This document shows, in pieces, positions 53,640-63,965 of a DNA stretch of 64,000 nucleotides. Positions within the stretch are counted from its first letter, which is position 1. Every line of letters starts with the position of its first letter. Source of the DNA: Latrodectus hesperus. Lineage: Eukaryota > Arthropoda > Arachnida > Araneae > Theridiidae. The position numbers and the translations under genes are program-made. The notes beneath the pieces are model-generated. The model saw nothing but the letters and a program-made list of their open reading frames with translations, did not search any database and had not been told where the DNA came from. The stretch covers positions 26,565,651 to 26,629,650 of the forward strand of contig CM075860.1 of NCBI GenBank assembly GCA_037975125.1, given 5' to 3'.

Positions 53640-55360
53640 TAATTTGGCAACAAGTGCTCACGTTTTCATGTTAGGCAATATTTCCACACGTCTTTTAAAG
53701 ATGTGATTCACATTTTCCCAGTAAATCGTATTATAGCTGATGAGTTATTTGCTTTAACTAAAAAAATAGTTATGAATTTAGAGGATATAGGCTTTAAAAT
53801 TATGGGTATTGTGACAGATAATAATTCAATAAACCGTAAAGCTATATCAAATTTCCATAACCCACCTAATTTTCAAGTTCATTATGAACATCCAGCAGAT
53901 CCATCGAGGCCATTTTTTTATGTAATTGATTCAGTGCATCTTATGAAATCTAAGAAACAACTAGATCAATCAAAAAATGTTTTTTTATGTATTATCCTCC
54001 ATTTGGAAATGAAAAAATGTTTCAAACTGCTTCTTTCACCCTTTTACGAAAGATATATGATATTGAGTCCTCGCAATTGTCAAAATTTGGCTTTGGTTTA
54101 ACACGAAAAGCTCTATGCCTCACAAATTTAGAGCGCCAGAATGTTAGCCTGACTATAAAAATTTTCAATAGCAATTGGATCGAGTGTGTGAAAAAATTAG
54201 GAAAAAAGCATAATCTTTTGCATTATAATGAAGCAGCTAATTATATTGAAATATTTTGTAAATGGTGGGATATAGCTAATGTGAAATCAATCTCTAAAGG
54301 AAAATTTAAGCTAAATCCCATGTGTGAACCAATTACAAATAAATCTGATGATGTTAGAAAAGAATTTTTGCTTAAATTTATAAATTGGTTAGATAATTGG
54401 GAAAACATGAACACAAATAATGGCAAATTAACGCGAGAAACGCATTCAGTTTTAAGATATATTTCTCAGGCTTTTTTAAACAAAATTGAATATTCGTCAA
54501 TTAATTTAAATATGAATTATTTATTGCTAGGTAAGATTCAAGCTGACAAACTTGAATCTCGTTTCGGTCAATAGAGAAGCATGTCCGGTGATCAATGTCA
54601 TAAATCTATAAGGCAGTTTTACGAAACTGAAAATAAACTTCGCTTAAGTAAGCAATTAAAACTGGTGTCTCATAGCGTAGGCAGTTTTGATATAAATGTG
54701 CTTGAAAATCATGTTTCTGATGAAAGGAAAATGTTACAGCAGAATTCTAATGAAATATTTCAGAATATAGAAGTTAGAGATTCTGATATAGATGAAATAA
54801 CAGACTCACAACTTCTTATAACATATTTATCTGGATAATGTTCTCATATCATTCATAAGAACATTAAATGTGTATAGTGTCGCAAAAAAAATAATAACTG
54901 AAAAAACAATGATTGTTAATGTAGATTTAGATTGTAGTTTTATAAAAAAATGTGTGATAGAGGTGGTTTACTTTATCCATCAGAATTTGTAACCAATATT
55001 GTACTTCATATTTACACTGTAACATCAAAATTAATTTCTGAAGATTATGAGTATGAATTTTTAAAAGTTTTAAATCAACGTAACTTAATAATTAATGTTG
55101 TAAAAAACCTTCTAGTTTCTAAAGACATGTGGGATTTCTCAGTTTGCAGCTGTGGCTATCCGTTTGAGGGAATAATTATTAAAATTATGAAGTCATCAAC
55201 TAATACTCTTCTTAATAATTATTGTAAACTTAAAAATGATGATTATCAAGGAAAATCAAAAATAAACAAAAGAGAATCTAACAAGCCTGAAAGTAAAAGG
55301 AAATTAAAAACACTAACGACCAACAATTTAGATTCCAACTTTTCAAAAAAATGTAATTAA
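53640..55360 (+). pseudogene. P-element/THAP9-like transposase, multiply broken
   Basis: Plus-strand open pieces at 53703-54101, 53987-54574, 54581-54838 and 54950-55360 read as one P-superfamily transposase. Recognisable segments are the RNase H-like core (IMGIVTDNNSINRKA, then FYVIDSVHLMKS), the middle region (ALCLTNLERQNVSLT and FCKWWDI) and the C-terminal LLGKIQADKLESRFGQ / SMSGDQCHKSIRQFYE block. Visible lesions are a frame change near a seven-T run at 53980-53986, an in-frame TAG at 54572-54574 between the RFGQ and SMSG blocks, a TAA at 54836-54838, and a further frame break before 54950. The N-terminal THAP zinc finger is not visible. It lies in antisense inside the Rab intron. I did not find its terminal inverted repeats. 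Confidence 0.8.
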
Positions 55361-55364
55361 AAAA

Positions 55365-56400
55365 TTAAAATAAACCTTTCACAAACTGTGTGCATTGTAA
55401 ATAACAATACTCTTTTTATTTCATATGCATAAACGCTTTTACTTTTTATATATTTAAGTTACAGTTAATTTTAAAAAGTGCATGTAATTTAGAAAGTCTA
55501 TATACGCAAGTTATTTTTTGAATTTTCAAATTCTTTTGTGGTTTGTAATATGATTTGGGAAAATATCGATGTAACAATTTACATATCATCTAATGAAAAA
55601 TAATTTGGTATTAAAAAAACTTATATACATTTTTTAAAAATTTTAATTCCCCTTCAGATGTTTTTGAAATATGTTAACTTTGCTGTCTTTGCACTTTAAA
55701 ATTATAATTGTTTTCTTTTATTACTGTTTAAAATTCTCTATAATTTCATAAAGTTTTCTTTTTCATGTATCTCTTACTAATTTTTTATTAAAATTTGATG
55801 TATTTTATGCGTAATACATTTATTTCATGCATAAATAAGAATATTTCTGCGAATTTGTGTGTGTTCCTTCCTTATTTTATATATAATTCTTTACAAAAAA
55901 TATTGTTTTGTGAAAAAATTCGTTTTATTTTCCTTTAAAATTCTTCTTTAAAAATGATGAATTTAATGCTTCAGATTGGAAAAATAAAAAATGTTTCTTT
56001 CACAATAGAAAAAAAGCTGTGAAAAAGGAACACTTTTTGTATCAAATAAGTATTGGAAAATATAATTAATATTTAAAGAGTAATAATCATTATAAGAAAT
56101 AAAATTATAATATAAAAAGTATTTGTAATTTTACCCTTTTTTATTTACATATATTTAAATAATAAAATTATTAAACGTTTTTACAAGCAGTAAAAGTCTT
56201 TAAAACTACAATTCAAATTTGCATTTTAATGAAATAATTTCGCCTTTCAAACATAGCATTTTAACTTAGAAAAAAATAAACTTTGCTAATTAAAAGGAAT
56301 AGGAAAAGATCAAATCATTTGAGGGTTAGAAAATTTTAAATATTTAACTATAATGAAATCATTAAAAATTTTTCTAAATCCACAGTAAATGAGCGCCGAA
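55365..56400. other. AT-rich intron sequence downstream of the P-element relic
   Basis: Part of this may be the 3' non-coding end of the P element, but I could not find its terminal inverted repeat. No other feature is recognised. Confidence 0.45.
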
Positions 56401-56461
56401 AGTAAAACTTCTGTCTTTCCAGAACAGTTCTCTCCCTTCTTGTGATGACTCATGATCCCAG

Positions 56462-56656
56462 TCAGCAGGCCTCCTTATTCTCGAAGGTCACGGCCAAACC
56501 CGTTAGACTCTGAAGAATCGCAAACAATTCTGCTTGACGATAAAAGATGACACTTACGACTGCACGAGTGGACAATGATTCAGTCAATACAGTTGCATCT
56601 AGTTTAATATTAGGGGCGTGATTGGAAAGCATTTTGTATTCGTAACGCAATTTCAC
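56462..56656 (-). pseudogene. Possible LINE RNase H fragment
   Basis: A 64-codon minus-strand frame includes FYRQAELFAILQSL, reminiscent of the VFQAEL.AIL helix of RNase H domains in arthropod non-LTR elements. No other RNase H motif is convincing. The sequence lies in the last Rab intron. Confidence 0.3.
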
Positions 56657-57024
56657 TGATACTGCGGGATGCTACAAAATTTCTGCACGAGAGCAATTCA
56701 TATTCATACCAAGATCTTTAAGAAAGAGACACAACATATCAAAGTAAACCCAACTTGTAAATTCAAGAGTTGAGCAGTATATTCAAAGAGTTAAGATTTC
56801 AATTACCGTTCTAAAAATATCCAAGAGTTGCAGTCAATGTTCTGGTTACAAGAATGCGAGTAATAAAGGTTCTGCCCAACAGAATTGAAATGAAGACGCC
56901 TGCCCACTGTTCAACAATGGGAAATGGCGATGGACTTCATCAGGGAGTAGTAGGTAATTGAGAATTAGTACTTTGCGATATATACGCGAACATCCCCAAT
57001 ATCCATCAGTTCATTCATTTCGTT

Positions 57025-57185
57025 TGTTTATCGCTCAGTAATCAGTTTACACAACGTTTCAATAGACCAGGACCTATGGTCTAAAGTGGATTTTGTACAA
57101 TTACAAATAGTCAATCAGGGATTCGAACACACCGACTGTAGAACCGAATGCCAGAGAGCTTAACCCTCAGCTGCCTGTTCGGCTG
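57025..57185 (-). mobile_element. tRNA-derived SINE (family E), minus strand
   Basis: On the minus strand GGCAGCTGAGGGTTAAGC (box A-like) is followed by TGTGTTCGAATCCC (box B) and a body ending near TTACTGAGCGATAAACAAAC. The same 3' body (GTCTAAAGTGGATT, CGCTCA) recurs at 20.46-20.59 kb. Confidence 0.6.
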
Positions 57186-58242
57186 TGAAAAACAGTTATT
57201 ACCTTATAACATATAATAAAACCTTACAACTACCATCCAGTTGGCAGTAACAAAATGAGACTCAATACATTTCGTTGAATATTCGAGAAATATCATCGAA
57301 ATAAAAAAATAATCAAAATTAAATGAAACAACATCCGGAACCAAAATAATATGTCTGATACTTCAGATAAAGTAAGATTTGGAGGATTAATAAAAGCAAT
57401 AAAATTTATTCTGAAATAATCTTAGGGAACAAAATATAATTTCAAAAACCAGTTACTCGTATATAGGATTTAAAAAAATAATAACTGAATGCTTCATTAA
57501 TTGTATTCGTAGAGTTCATAATATATAATTATTTCAACACACGAGAAATAGAATACAAGGTCAAATTTAAATTTATAGATTTTAGTTTTAGCAATTATTA
57601 ACAGGCAGGGTATATATGCAAACTTGTATTCTTTTTAAAAGACTTCGAGCAGGTATTTTTTTGCGTTATATTTTTCTGAAAATTAATATTTTATCTCTGA
57701 ATATGAATTCCCGTTTAATCGGAATTTCGTAAATAGGGCTGACTTTTTACGAACATTTGGGATTTAATAGTTGTTTCCTATCGCCTAAAAGCAAAGAATT
57801 TTAATTCCTATTTACAAGAACACATTGTCTTCCATTTTTCATTTATCTGATTTCCTTTTATCATCTTTAGAAACTAATGTCAATCGTTTTATACAAGAAT
57901 TGCAAATTATTCAAATTGTAAATAACTGCTGATGTTGAGGTCTGATTTAACTATCATAATCAATTAAATCAATAAAATGAAAGAATTGAAGTATGGACTT
58001 TATTTTGCTTGTGTTATGTAATGCAAAGTAAGTTTTTGTAATATTTTATTTATAAATTTAGAATTCGGTAAAAAAAATATATTAAAATTATATTATAACA
58101 CTTTTTCTGTTTTATGAATTTTCTTTTTTAAGAACTTCACCAATGAGTGTAATCTCTAATATAAATCTATACAACCTATAAATGAAATTACAATTTAAAA
58201 AATTGATTGTAGCAAAATGTTTTTTAAACAATGGTTCCTTAC

Positions 58243-58367
58243 TTTTTCGACATTTTCACCCGTCTTCGCGCTGGTCTCAATGAATTCAATGTTCTCGTCC
58301 CTCGCAAACCGCTTGACCACAGAGCGAGAAACACTCGATCCATTAGGATGGTCGATTTTATTTCCCA
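58243..58367 (-). CDS. Rab GTPase, penultimate coding exon (G4 NKID and G5 ETSAK)
   Basis: Exon of 125 nt with an acceptor ending tttgtttttgcag and a donor AAA|gtaagg. With one base from the preceding exon it encodes V-GNKIDHPNGSS... to ...ETSAKTGENVEK, 42 residues. GNKID is the G4 guanine-base motif and ETSAKT the G5 motif of Ras-superfamily GTPases. The segment between them (VVKRFARDENIEFI) fits the strand beta5/helix alpha4 region of Rabs. By eye the closest relatives are Rab18- and Rab35-like proteins (VGNKID, FAR...FIE.SAKT, NVE). I cannot assign the subfamily without an alignment. The 3468-nt intron upstream is phase 1 and the 5898-nt intron downstream is phase 0. Confidence 0.88.
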
Positions 58368-58958
58368 CTGCAAAAACAAAGGAGTTTTGATAATATGTAT
58401 GCATAAAAATTAAATTAAAATTTTTTCAATGAATTTTTATAGTAAACTGAAAATAGATGTGTAAGCTATTTTCAGTTAAAAGTTGTTTCAAAATATGAAA
58501 ATGTTAATAATTAGGCACTTATTTTTATGAATTTATAGGTACTGATAAACTAGTTGATAAAATCAAATTTTCTTTCGTAAAATAAAATAATAAATATATT
58601 TGATTTTGAAGAAATCTTTTTTACGAAATAGGCCCATTTATAAATAAAATATTGTAAGTAAATTACAAAATAACATTACTAAAATAACAAACATTTAGTA
58701 TATATGTTATTTTAGTAAAAGGAACACATACCAAATAAAATTTATACTTTTTCGTTTCATTCATGAATTCATTCAAAGCAATAAGTTATTCCCAAACAGC
58801 CTTTGTAAAAACATCCCAATTTTTTTAATAATTTCTCAAAAAATAACTGAATCACTATATTTTGTTGGTGATGCAAGCAGTCGCAGAAACTACGTCATTT
58901 TCTTGTTTGATATCTGATTTTTGTAGCATTCTCAATCATTATATTTTCTATCACCTAC

Positions 58959-59090
58959 CTTTGCGTCCACATTCAGAAACATCAGAAATGATACTTCTGT
59001 CTCTGAAGTTGTCAGGTCTTCGCTTTCTTCAGTCAGTGTCGTTCTTTTAATAAGGTTTTCTCTCTTAATGAGATCGAGATATATTTTGAT
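58959..59090 (-). other. Candidate cryptic or poison exon inside the Rab intron
   Basis: A 132-nt segment is bounded by an acceptor-like end (gatattgcag) and a strong donor-like sequence (AAAG|gtaggtga). One frame is open for all 44 codons (IKIYLDLIKREN... to ...FLMFLNVDAK) and is less AT-rich than its surroundings. In the phase needed to splice between the two Rab exons it meets TAA after eight codons, so inclusion would truncate the protein. It may be an exon of a nested gene, a nonsense-mediated-decay cassette or chance. There is no homology I recognise. Confidence 0.22.
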
Positions 59091-59164
59091 CTGCAATATC
59101 AATTCTGCTTCCCGTAAGATCACCAAAGTGAAGCATCGCTTGGCACGGCTTTAATTTAGAGGTT

Positions 59165-59345
59165 TGGTATATTTGTCCTTCAACGGTCATCTACTCTCAT
59201 TTAGTTTCCTTTGATGGCTAATTAGACAGTTAATTACAATATTAAAAAAGGATTCCATATCACCAACAAAATCCAAGTCCAAGGTGAAGCTCGAATCTTC
59301 GAACTGTTGAATAGAAGGCCACAGCGTTCGACAGCCAACTTAGCT
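59165..59345 (-). mobile_element. tRNA-derived SINE (family E), minus strand
   Basis: Minus strand: AGTTGGCTGTCGAACGCTGT (box A region), then AGTTCGAAGATTCGAGC (box B region), and a 3' body sharing GCCATC and GACCGTTGAAGGAC with the 20.46-kb fragment. It is degenerate and lies in the Rab phase 1 intron. Confidence 0.5.
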
Positions 59346-59414
59346 GGCGAATGGGAGGGTGTCCTTATACTGCCCCAAAGCGCTCCAGTGGCTCTTTATC
59401 TATATGCGTGAAGA

Positions 59415-59640
59415 TCTGCAAAATGAAGCGTCATTTGTCGAGGACATTCGATTGTGAGGGTGACTGAATTCTCCCTCATCGGTTTATAAGAGCTCCGTGG
59501 GTTGGTTACCTGCCCATGTTCATCGGTGACGTCCAAAACCCTTCCGCTGATGTGGCGTGGCTATGGAGGTGACAATTTGGGTGTGGTCTTATTGAACGAC
59601 GGTGGCTCAAGATGAAAAGGCGCTGATGATGATCAAATAT
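59415..59640 (+). mobile_element. Family B repeat copy
   Basis: It shares AATGAAGCGTCATTTGTCGA, GAGCTCCGTGGGTTGG, a CCCATGTTCATCGGTGACGT stretch and TGATGTGGCGTGGCTATGGA with the 12.6-kb family B body at roughly 70-75% by eye. It is immediately followed by the 189-bp duplicated unit, which has related sequence (GATCTACGTTAATGTATGAC, GGTGTGGCAGGG). Confidence 0.55.
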
Positions 59641-59691
59641 TCCTGACCGGATAATCTTAAGTTACAGCCTAATGATCACCTGCACCGTTAT

Positions 59692-60069
59692 GCATATATA
59701 TTGCCTAACCGTGTTGTTGGATCTACGTGGTTCGAGTAACATCCTCTAAAGAAGTTTTTAGTGAGTTGGATCTACGTTAATGTATGACGTCAAAAACTGG
59801 TGTGGCAGGGTTGAAGAGCGATGGAATTTCAGACTCTGAACGTTAAACAGGGTGACAAAAAGTTTGCAAATCAAAAACATGCATATATATTGCCTAACCG
59901 TGTTGTTGGATCTACGTGGTTCGAGTAACATCCTCTAAAGAAGTTTTTAGTGGATTGGATCTACGTTAATGTATGACGTCAAAAACTGGTGTGGCAGGGT
60001 TGAAGAGCGATGGAATTTCAGACTCTGAACGTTAAATAGGGTGACAAAAAGTTTGCAAATCAAAAACAT
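59692..60069 (+). repeat. Tandem duplication, period 189 bp, almost identical copies
   Basis: Copies 59692-59880 and 59881-60069 start GCATATATATTGCCTAACCG and end in CAAATCAAAAACAT. By eye they differ at only about three bases (for example AGTTGG/GATTGG and AACAGG/AATAGG). The unit includes family B-like repeat sequence. Confidence 0.92.
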
Positions 60070-60410
60070 GCATCTTTCGAAATTTTTTTATGATTTTCCA
60101 TTTATTACCAGTTTAACACAGAATGAATGTTAACAGATATCAAAGATTCCACTTTACTCTCGATACACAGCTATTAAGAGATAAGTATAAAATGGTAAAC
60201 TACACTTTGACAGTAAGCATATTCCGTCTCCTTAACAATAAGAGACTCAACACTATATTGCAATCAAATAAAGAGGTCATTTGAAGAAAGCTGTTCAGCT
60301 TGATTAACATGAATAAATACTTTTCAGTACCTTTAAATCAGGGCATGTGAAAGGATCGGGTCTTCAGTCAAGTGGATATCATTTCACGAATAACTTAACT
60401 GCTCTAAACT

Positions 60411-60700
60411 GTGGCCGACCCATGCACAAAACCACCTGTTTTAAGAGAATCGAGATCGAGATCTGGTTGCAGCTACTCCCTACCTTTAAACCACTCCAGC
60501 GAGAGAGCATTCGACCCTATTAAAGGTTTTGCACGCGCCTCCCTAGTTGCGTCAGGTACCGAATCCACCAACTTCAGAACACGGGCCTGTTGCCAGATTC
60601 TCCCCAGAATGCCACTTTTACACACCAGTGAATCTTCCACCAAGGTATTCGGTTTCAAGTAGATTCCGAACCACTGGCATCCCCACTAAGAACTCACGAA
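60411..60700. repeat. Unclassified repeat flanking the Tigger-like insertion
   Basis: This less AT-rich block has open frames on both strands (83 codons plus, 61 codons minus) that look like repeat translations. The Tigger-like element at 60703 interrupts it, and the sequence right of 61460 (TGATGAACTGAGTCTACAGT) seems to continue similar material. Confidence 0.35.
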
Positions 60701-60702
60701 TA

Positions 60703-61458
60703 CAGGTAACCCTCCTATAACACGGTAGTTGGGTTCCTAGAAAATGCCGTGTTGTGTGAAATCGTGTTGTGAGACCCAGAACTAGTAGAAAAAGGGGGGG
60801 GGTTACGTTCCGAAAACTTATTAAAAACAATTTTTTTTTTTAATTCGTCATAAGCAACTTAATTTTTATTAAATAATAAATGTATATCCAACACAAAGTA
60901 AGAAAAAAATTTTAATCTAACGCAACCCTAATTTAATGAATTTATTCGTCGTCACTGCTCAGTACAATCAACCGAGAACGTTTTTTGGGTGGAACGATAT
61001 CGCCTTCACTTTCAGAACTTTTTTCTCTATTTAAAGTTTTTGTATGTATGTATCCCTCTTAAAAAATCTGCAATCGAACTTTGTTGACTAGTTCTTACTA
61101 AGTCATTGTAAATTTCGCGGTATGGAGTTAGACAGTTTTGCAGCTCCCTTTTGAATTTTCGACTTCTTTCCGTGGAAGGATCTGTTTTCAAAAAAAATGA
61201 CTCGAGATTTTCCGCTAAGCATAGGCCTTCTTGTAATTCTTTTAATGTTAAATTCTTAACTGCACAATCTTCATCAGAGCTAGCGTCCTCAAAATCTATT
61301 CGATTTGCATCCAGGGATGCCGCCGACCGATAACAAGCTCTAACATTGGAACAAAACAGTGTTATAGAATGACGTGTTGTAGGAATTTTCCCGCAATTTA
61401 CGAATCGTGTTATAGCGAAACCGTGTTATAAGATACCGTGTTATAGGAGGGTTACCTG
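60703..61458 (-). mobile_element. Complete Tigger/pogo-like element with TA target duplication
   Basis: A 756-bp element is flanked by TA dinucleotides (60701-60702 and 61459-61460). It has terminal inverted repeats of about 26 bp that begin CAGGTAACCCTCCTATAACA and are identical at both ends. Further copies of the GTGTTATA-type subrepeat lie just inside. The interior on the minus strand encodes a remnant of a Tigger-type transposase C-terminal region (L..LQEGL..AENLESF, then ERSRKFKRELQNC and PYREIYNDLVR), shifted in frame by an A-run. It is an internally deleted, non-autonomous copy within a Rab intron, apparently inserted into older repeat material. Confidence 0.82.
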
Positions 61459-61835
61459 TACTTGATGAACTGAGTCTACAGTCTAAAATGTCTGTCTGGC
61501 GTTGTCAACATCACCATTTCCAAAAAGACAACAAGTTATAAGATTAACTTGTAAGATAACTTAACAGTAATTAAAGATTAACTTGTTACCCTTCTGGGAA
61601 TGTGCCCTGAGCCACAACGTCTCCTCGAACTCGATTTGTGGAAGCATTTCTATACAGTACAGTATTGAACTTACAGAAAAGTGAAACCTCTTAGAAACAT
61701 CAAAAATAATTTAGGTTTGAACGCATGCAAAATATATTTTAGAATTGTGGTGAAATGTATCGGAAAATCTCGGATTTGTTTTCCGTTATAGTAACTTGAA
61801 ATGGATCATTTAACAAATTTTTAAAATCAGCTTAC

Positions 61836-61960
61836 CTGCAAGGAGGGTGGCGTCTCTGGAATACTCCCGGATTTCCGACAGCCAGTTTGTCAGCTGATTA
61901 AACGTCATGATGTTCGTGACATCGTACACCAGAAGAACCCCGTCCACCTTCCTGTAATAA
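61836..61960 (-). CDS. Rab GTPase, internal exon (YYR...LLVYDVT...WLSEI)
   Basis: Exon of 125 nt bounded by an acceptor ending ccttttcag and a donor GCAG|gtaag. It contributes the last base of a split codon, then 41 codons beginning YYRKVDGVLLVYDVTN and ending YSRDATLLA, then one base completing Val in the next exon. YYR is the post-switch II Rab family position (normally YYRGA), and LLVYDVT is strand beta4. The F..L..WL.EI.EY pattern is helix alpha3 of the Rab18/Rab30/Rab26-like type. RKVDG in place of RGA.G is a divergence worth noting. Exons for the P-loop (GxxxxGK), effector loop and WDTAGQ are not found between 61961 and 64000, so they are presumed upstream, outside the window. Confidence 0.86.
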
Positions 61961-62308
61961 CTGAAAAGGATTTTTTTGCTAAATGAAAATTATGACTGGA
62001 CATTGAATATATATTTTTAATTTAAAGTCTTCAGATAAAAATAACGAAATTCTTCTAGCTGTAAGAAATTGATATTCAAGCAATTAAAAGGAAAAACTGT
62101 ATTACCGATGAAATACTGATGAGCGGATAACGTGCGCCTTTTCAGCTGAAGATAAATTGCAATTGAATTGTCTTCAGACACATACGGGGTTAATGATCGG
62201 AAGTTTTCAATCCATCTAATGTAAAAGTAATTTTAAATTTGATAAACCACACTTTTCCATATTTGTGATTGAATTTGCATTTATATAAATTTTACATGCT
62301 CGGTAACA

Positions 62309-62696
62309 CGTTGTTGTTGTTGTTACTAATGACACTTGGACAAGCCAAGCTCGCTATGCCTTGGCTATACGAATTTAAGTCAATTGGGAGCGTCTTTCGT
62401 TTAATCAGAGCACCATGAAGGTGAAAGTACGACTTTTGCTCTTCAAATCCTCCGATAGATGGCAGTACCAGAGGACCTACTCCCTCAATTTTGGCATTGA
62501 TCTGAAGGGGGAGTAAATTTCTCCAGACCACTGCACCCATGGTAACTACTCAACGACCGACCACAGGACTTTCGATTTCACAGATTTAACGAGCACGTAT
62601 ATCGCATGTACTCGGTGGATCTTTTGCGGCATTGGGAATCGAACCCCGTCCTTCCGGATGGAAGGCCGACACCTTAACCACTAGGCTACTGTGGCC
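62309..62696 (-). mobile_element. Full-length tRNA-derived SINE (family A) with 12-bp target duplication
   Basis: A 388-bp element in minus orientation is flanked by TGCTCGGTAACA on both sides (62297-62308 and 62697-62708). The 5' end is a tRNA-like promoter with box A TAGCCTAGTGG and box B GGTTCGATTCC. A conserved body follows, then a tail ending in GTAACAACAACAACAA. This is the best-preserved copy of the family in the window. Related copies are at 27246-27622, 42548-42790, 44526-44742 and within 12605-12985. Confidence 0.88.
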
Positions 62697-63034
62697 TGCT
62701 CGGTAACATAAATAATAAAAGTATGAAATGGACTACACATCTACGATTCTAAATACAATTGTAACCAAATTATGAGTATAGCTTTTTAATTGACAGTTTT
62801 ATTCATTTTTCGCCTTTTTTTTTTGTTTTCCGAGTATTTTATCTAGAGTTCTTAACGTCAATTTTCCAACATTACTGTGTCTTTATTGAAAGGCATAAAG
62901 TTTTGTGTTTAAAAAATTTATAAGAATAGAACAGAAATAATCACTCAGCCTAGTAAAAAAAATCTAGTTGACCTGGAAAGTAGTTTGTTTCTCGTACAAC
63001 ATCCATGTTTCAGATGTGACCTAATGTTTAAAGA

Positions 63035-63140
63035 AATTTTCGGATATTCGTAGTGGTTCAAAGCAGAAGTGGGATTCGAACCCTCAACTGTTAAATCGAA
63101 GGCCAGAGCGCTAAGCATTCGGTTGCCATCTCAGTTACTT
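63035..63140 (-). mobile_element. tRNA-derived SINE head (family E), minus strand
   Basis: Minus strand: GATGGCAACCGAATGCTTAG (box A-like), followed by GAGGGTTCGAATCCCACTTC (good box B). A tRNA-related promoter is clear, but the acceptor stem does not fold as a functional tRNA. Confidence 0.58.
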
Positions 63141-63965
63141 CTAGAATAATTTAAAATCTTCCGTAGAAACAAGACATCTGGACAGATCAATGGATAAGGG
63201 AAATAACTTATTCTATTCTTTTAACACTCGCAACTTCCATGAGAGCAACTTCCATCATTCCGTTTTCATCCACAAGAATATACTTCCTTTAAATTTCCTC
63301 CGATATATCTCAAAATATATCAATTGAATCCTCAAAACGCAACTCATTTACTTTGCAGGGTTTAGAAAAATGAAGAATAAGCGAAAAAACAATCTAAGAC
63401 AATTTCTTATATGAAACATACAAAATGGAAATTACTTTTAAAAGATAATGTCTTTTATGTCATTTCTTTGTATTGAACAAAGAAATGATCGCACACCGAA
63501 GGAAGATAAAAAAAATCATATATCGTGGCATTTTCTCACGACTCGGGAAGATTAACACGTCATCACGCTGCACTTTTTACAAAATGAAAACTACTTAAAC
63601 TGATGAAGTAAAACACTTATAATAAAATAATATAATTTTCAGTTAAAAAAATCGTATTTATTTAGGTTTGCTTTTACAGATTGCAACTTCAGTTTTATAT
63701 AATTGTTATTAAACTGACTACTGTTTTAATAATTTATATTATTACTATTACATATATTTATACAGTTAATAAAATATTTAAAATAATTTATTAAATTCTT
63801 CTATTTCTACGGTAATAAAAATATATACACTTCAATATTATTCAATACACTAACAACTTTTTTGTGCGGTAAAGAGTGATCGCATAAAAAGTAGCTTACA
63901 GCTATAAAAAAAAGTAGTTTTTGAAACACAATCCAAAATATTTTTAATGCGGTGAATAAAGACCA

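Larger units (their letters stand above)
52345..58242 (-). other. Last intron of the Rab gene, loaded with transposons
   Basis: The 5898-nt phase 0 intron has donor gtaagg at its high-coordinate end and acceptor ttttcag at its low end. It contains a complete short hAT element (52507-53275), a TA tract, a broken P-element transposase in antisense to the host gene (~53640-55360), AT-rich filler and a minus-strand tRNA-like SINE near 57.1 kb. I see no further Rab exon inside it, and the phase-perfect join of the flanking exons argues against one being required. Confidence 0.7.
58368..61835 (-). other. Phase 1 intron of the Rab gene
   Basis: This 3468-nt intron separates the YYR exon from the NKID exon. 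It contains an exon-like segment (58959-59090), tRNA-derived SINE remnants, a 189-bp tandem duplication and a complete Tigger-like element. The flanking coding sequence joins as ...TLLA|VGNKID without gap or overlap, which supports the intron boundaries. Confidence 0.7.

Noticed and set aside
56860..56945. Short coding-looking stretch (plus strand, RRLPTVQQWEMAMDFIRE in one frame)
   Set aside because: Too short, with stops close by on both sides and no recognised family. Probably a repeat remnant.
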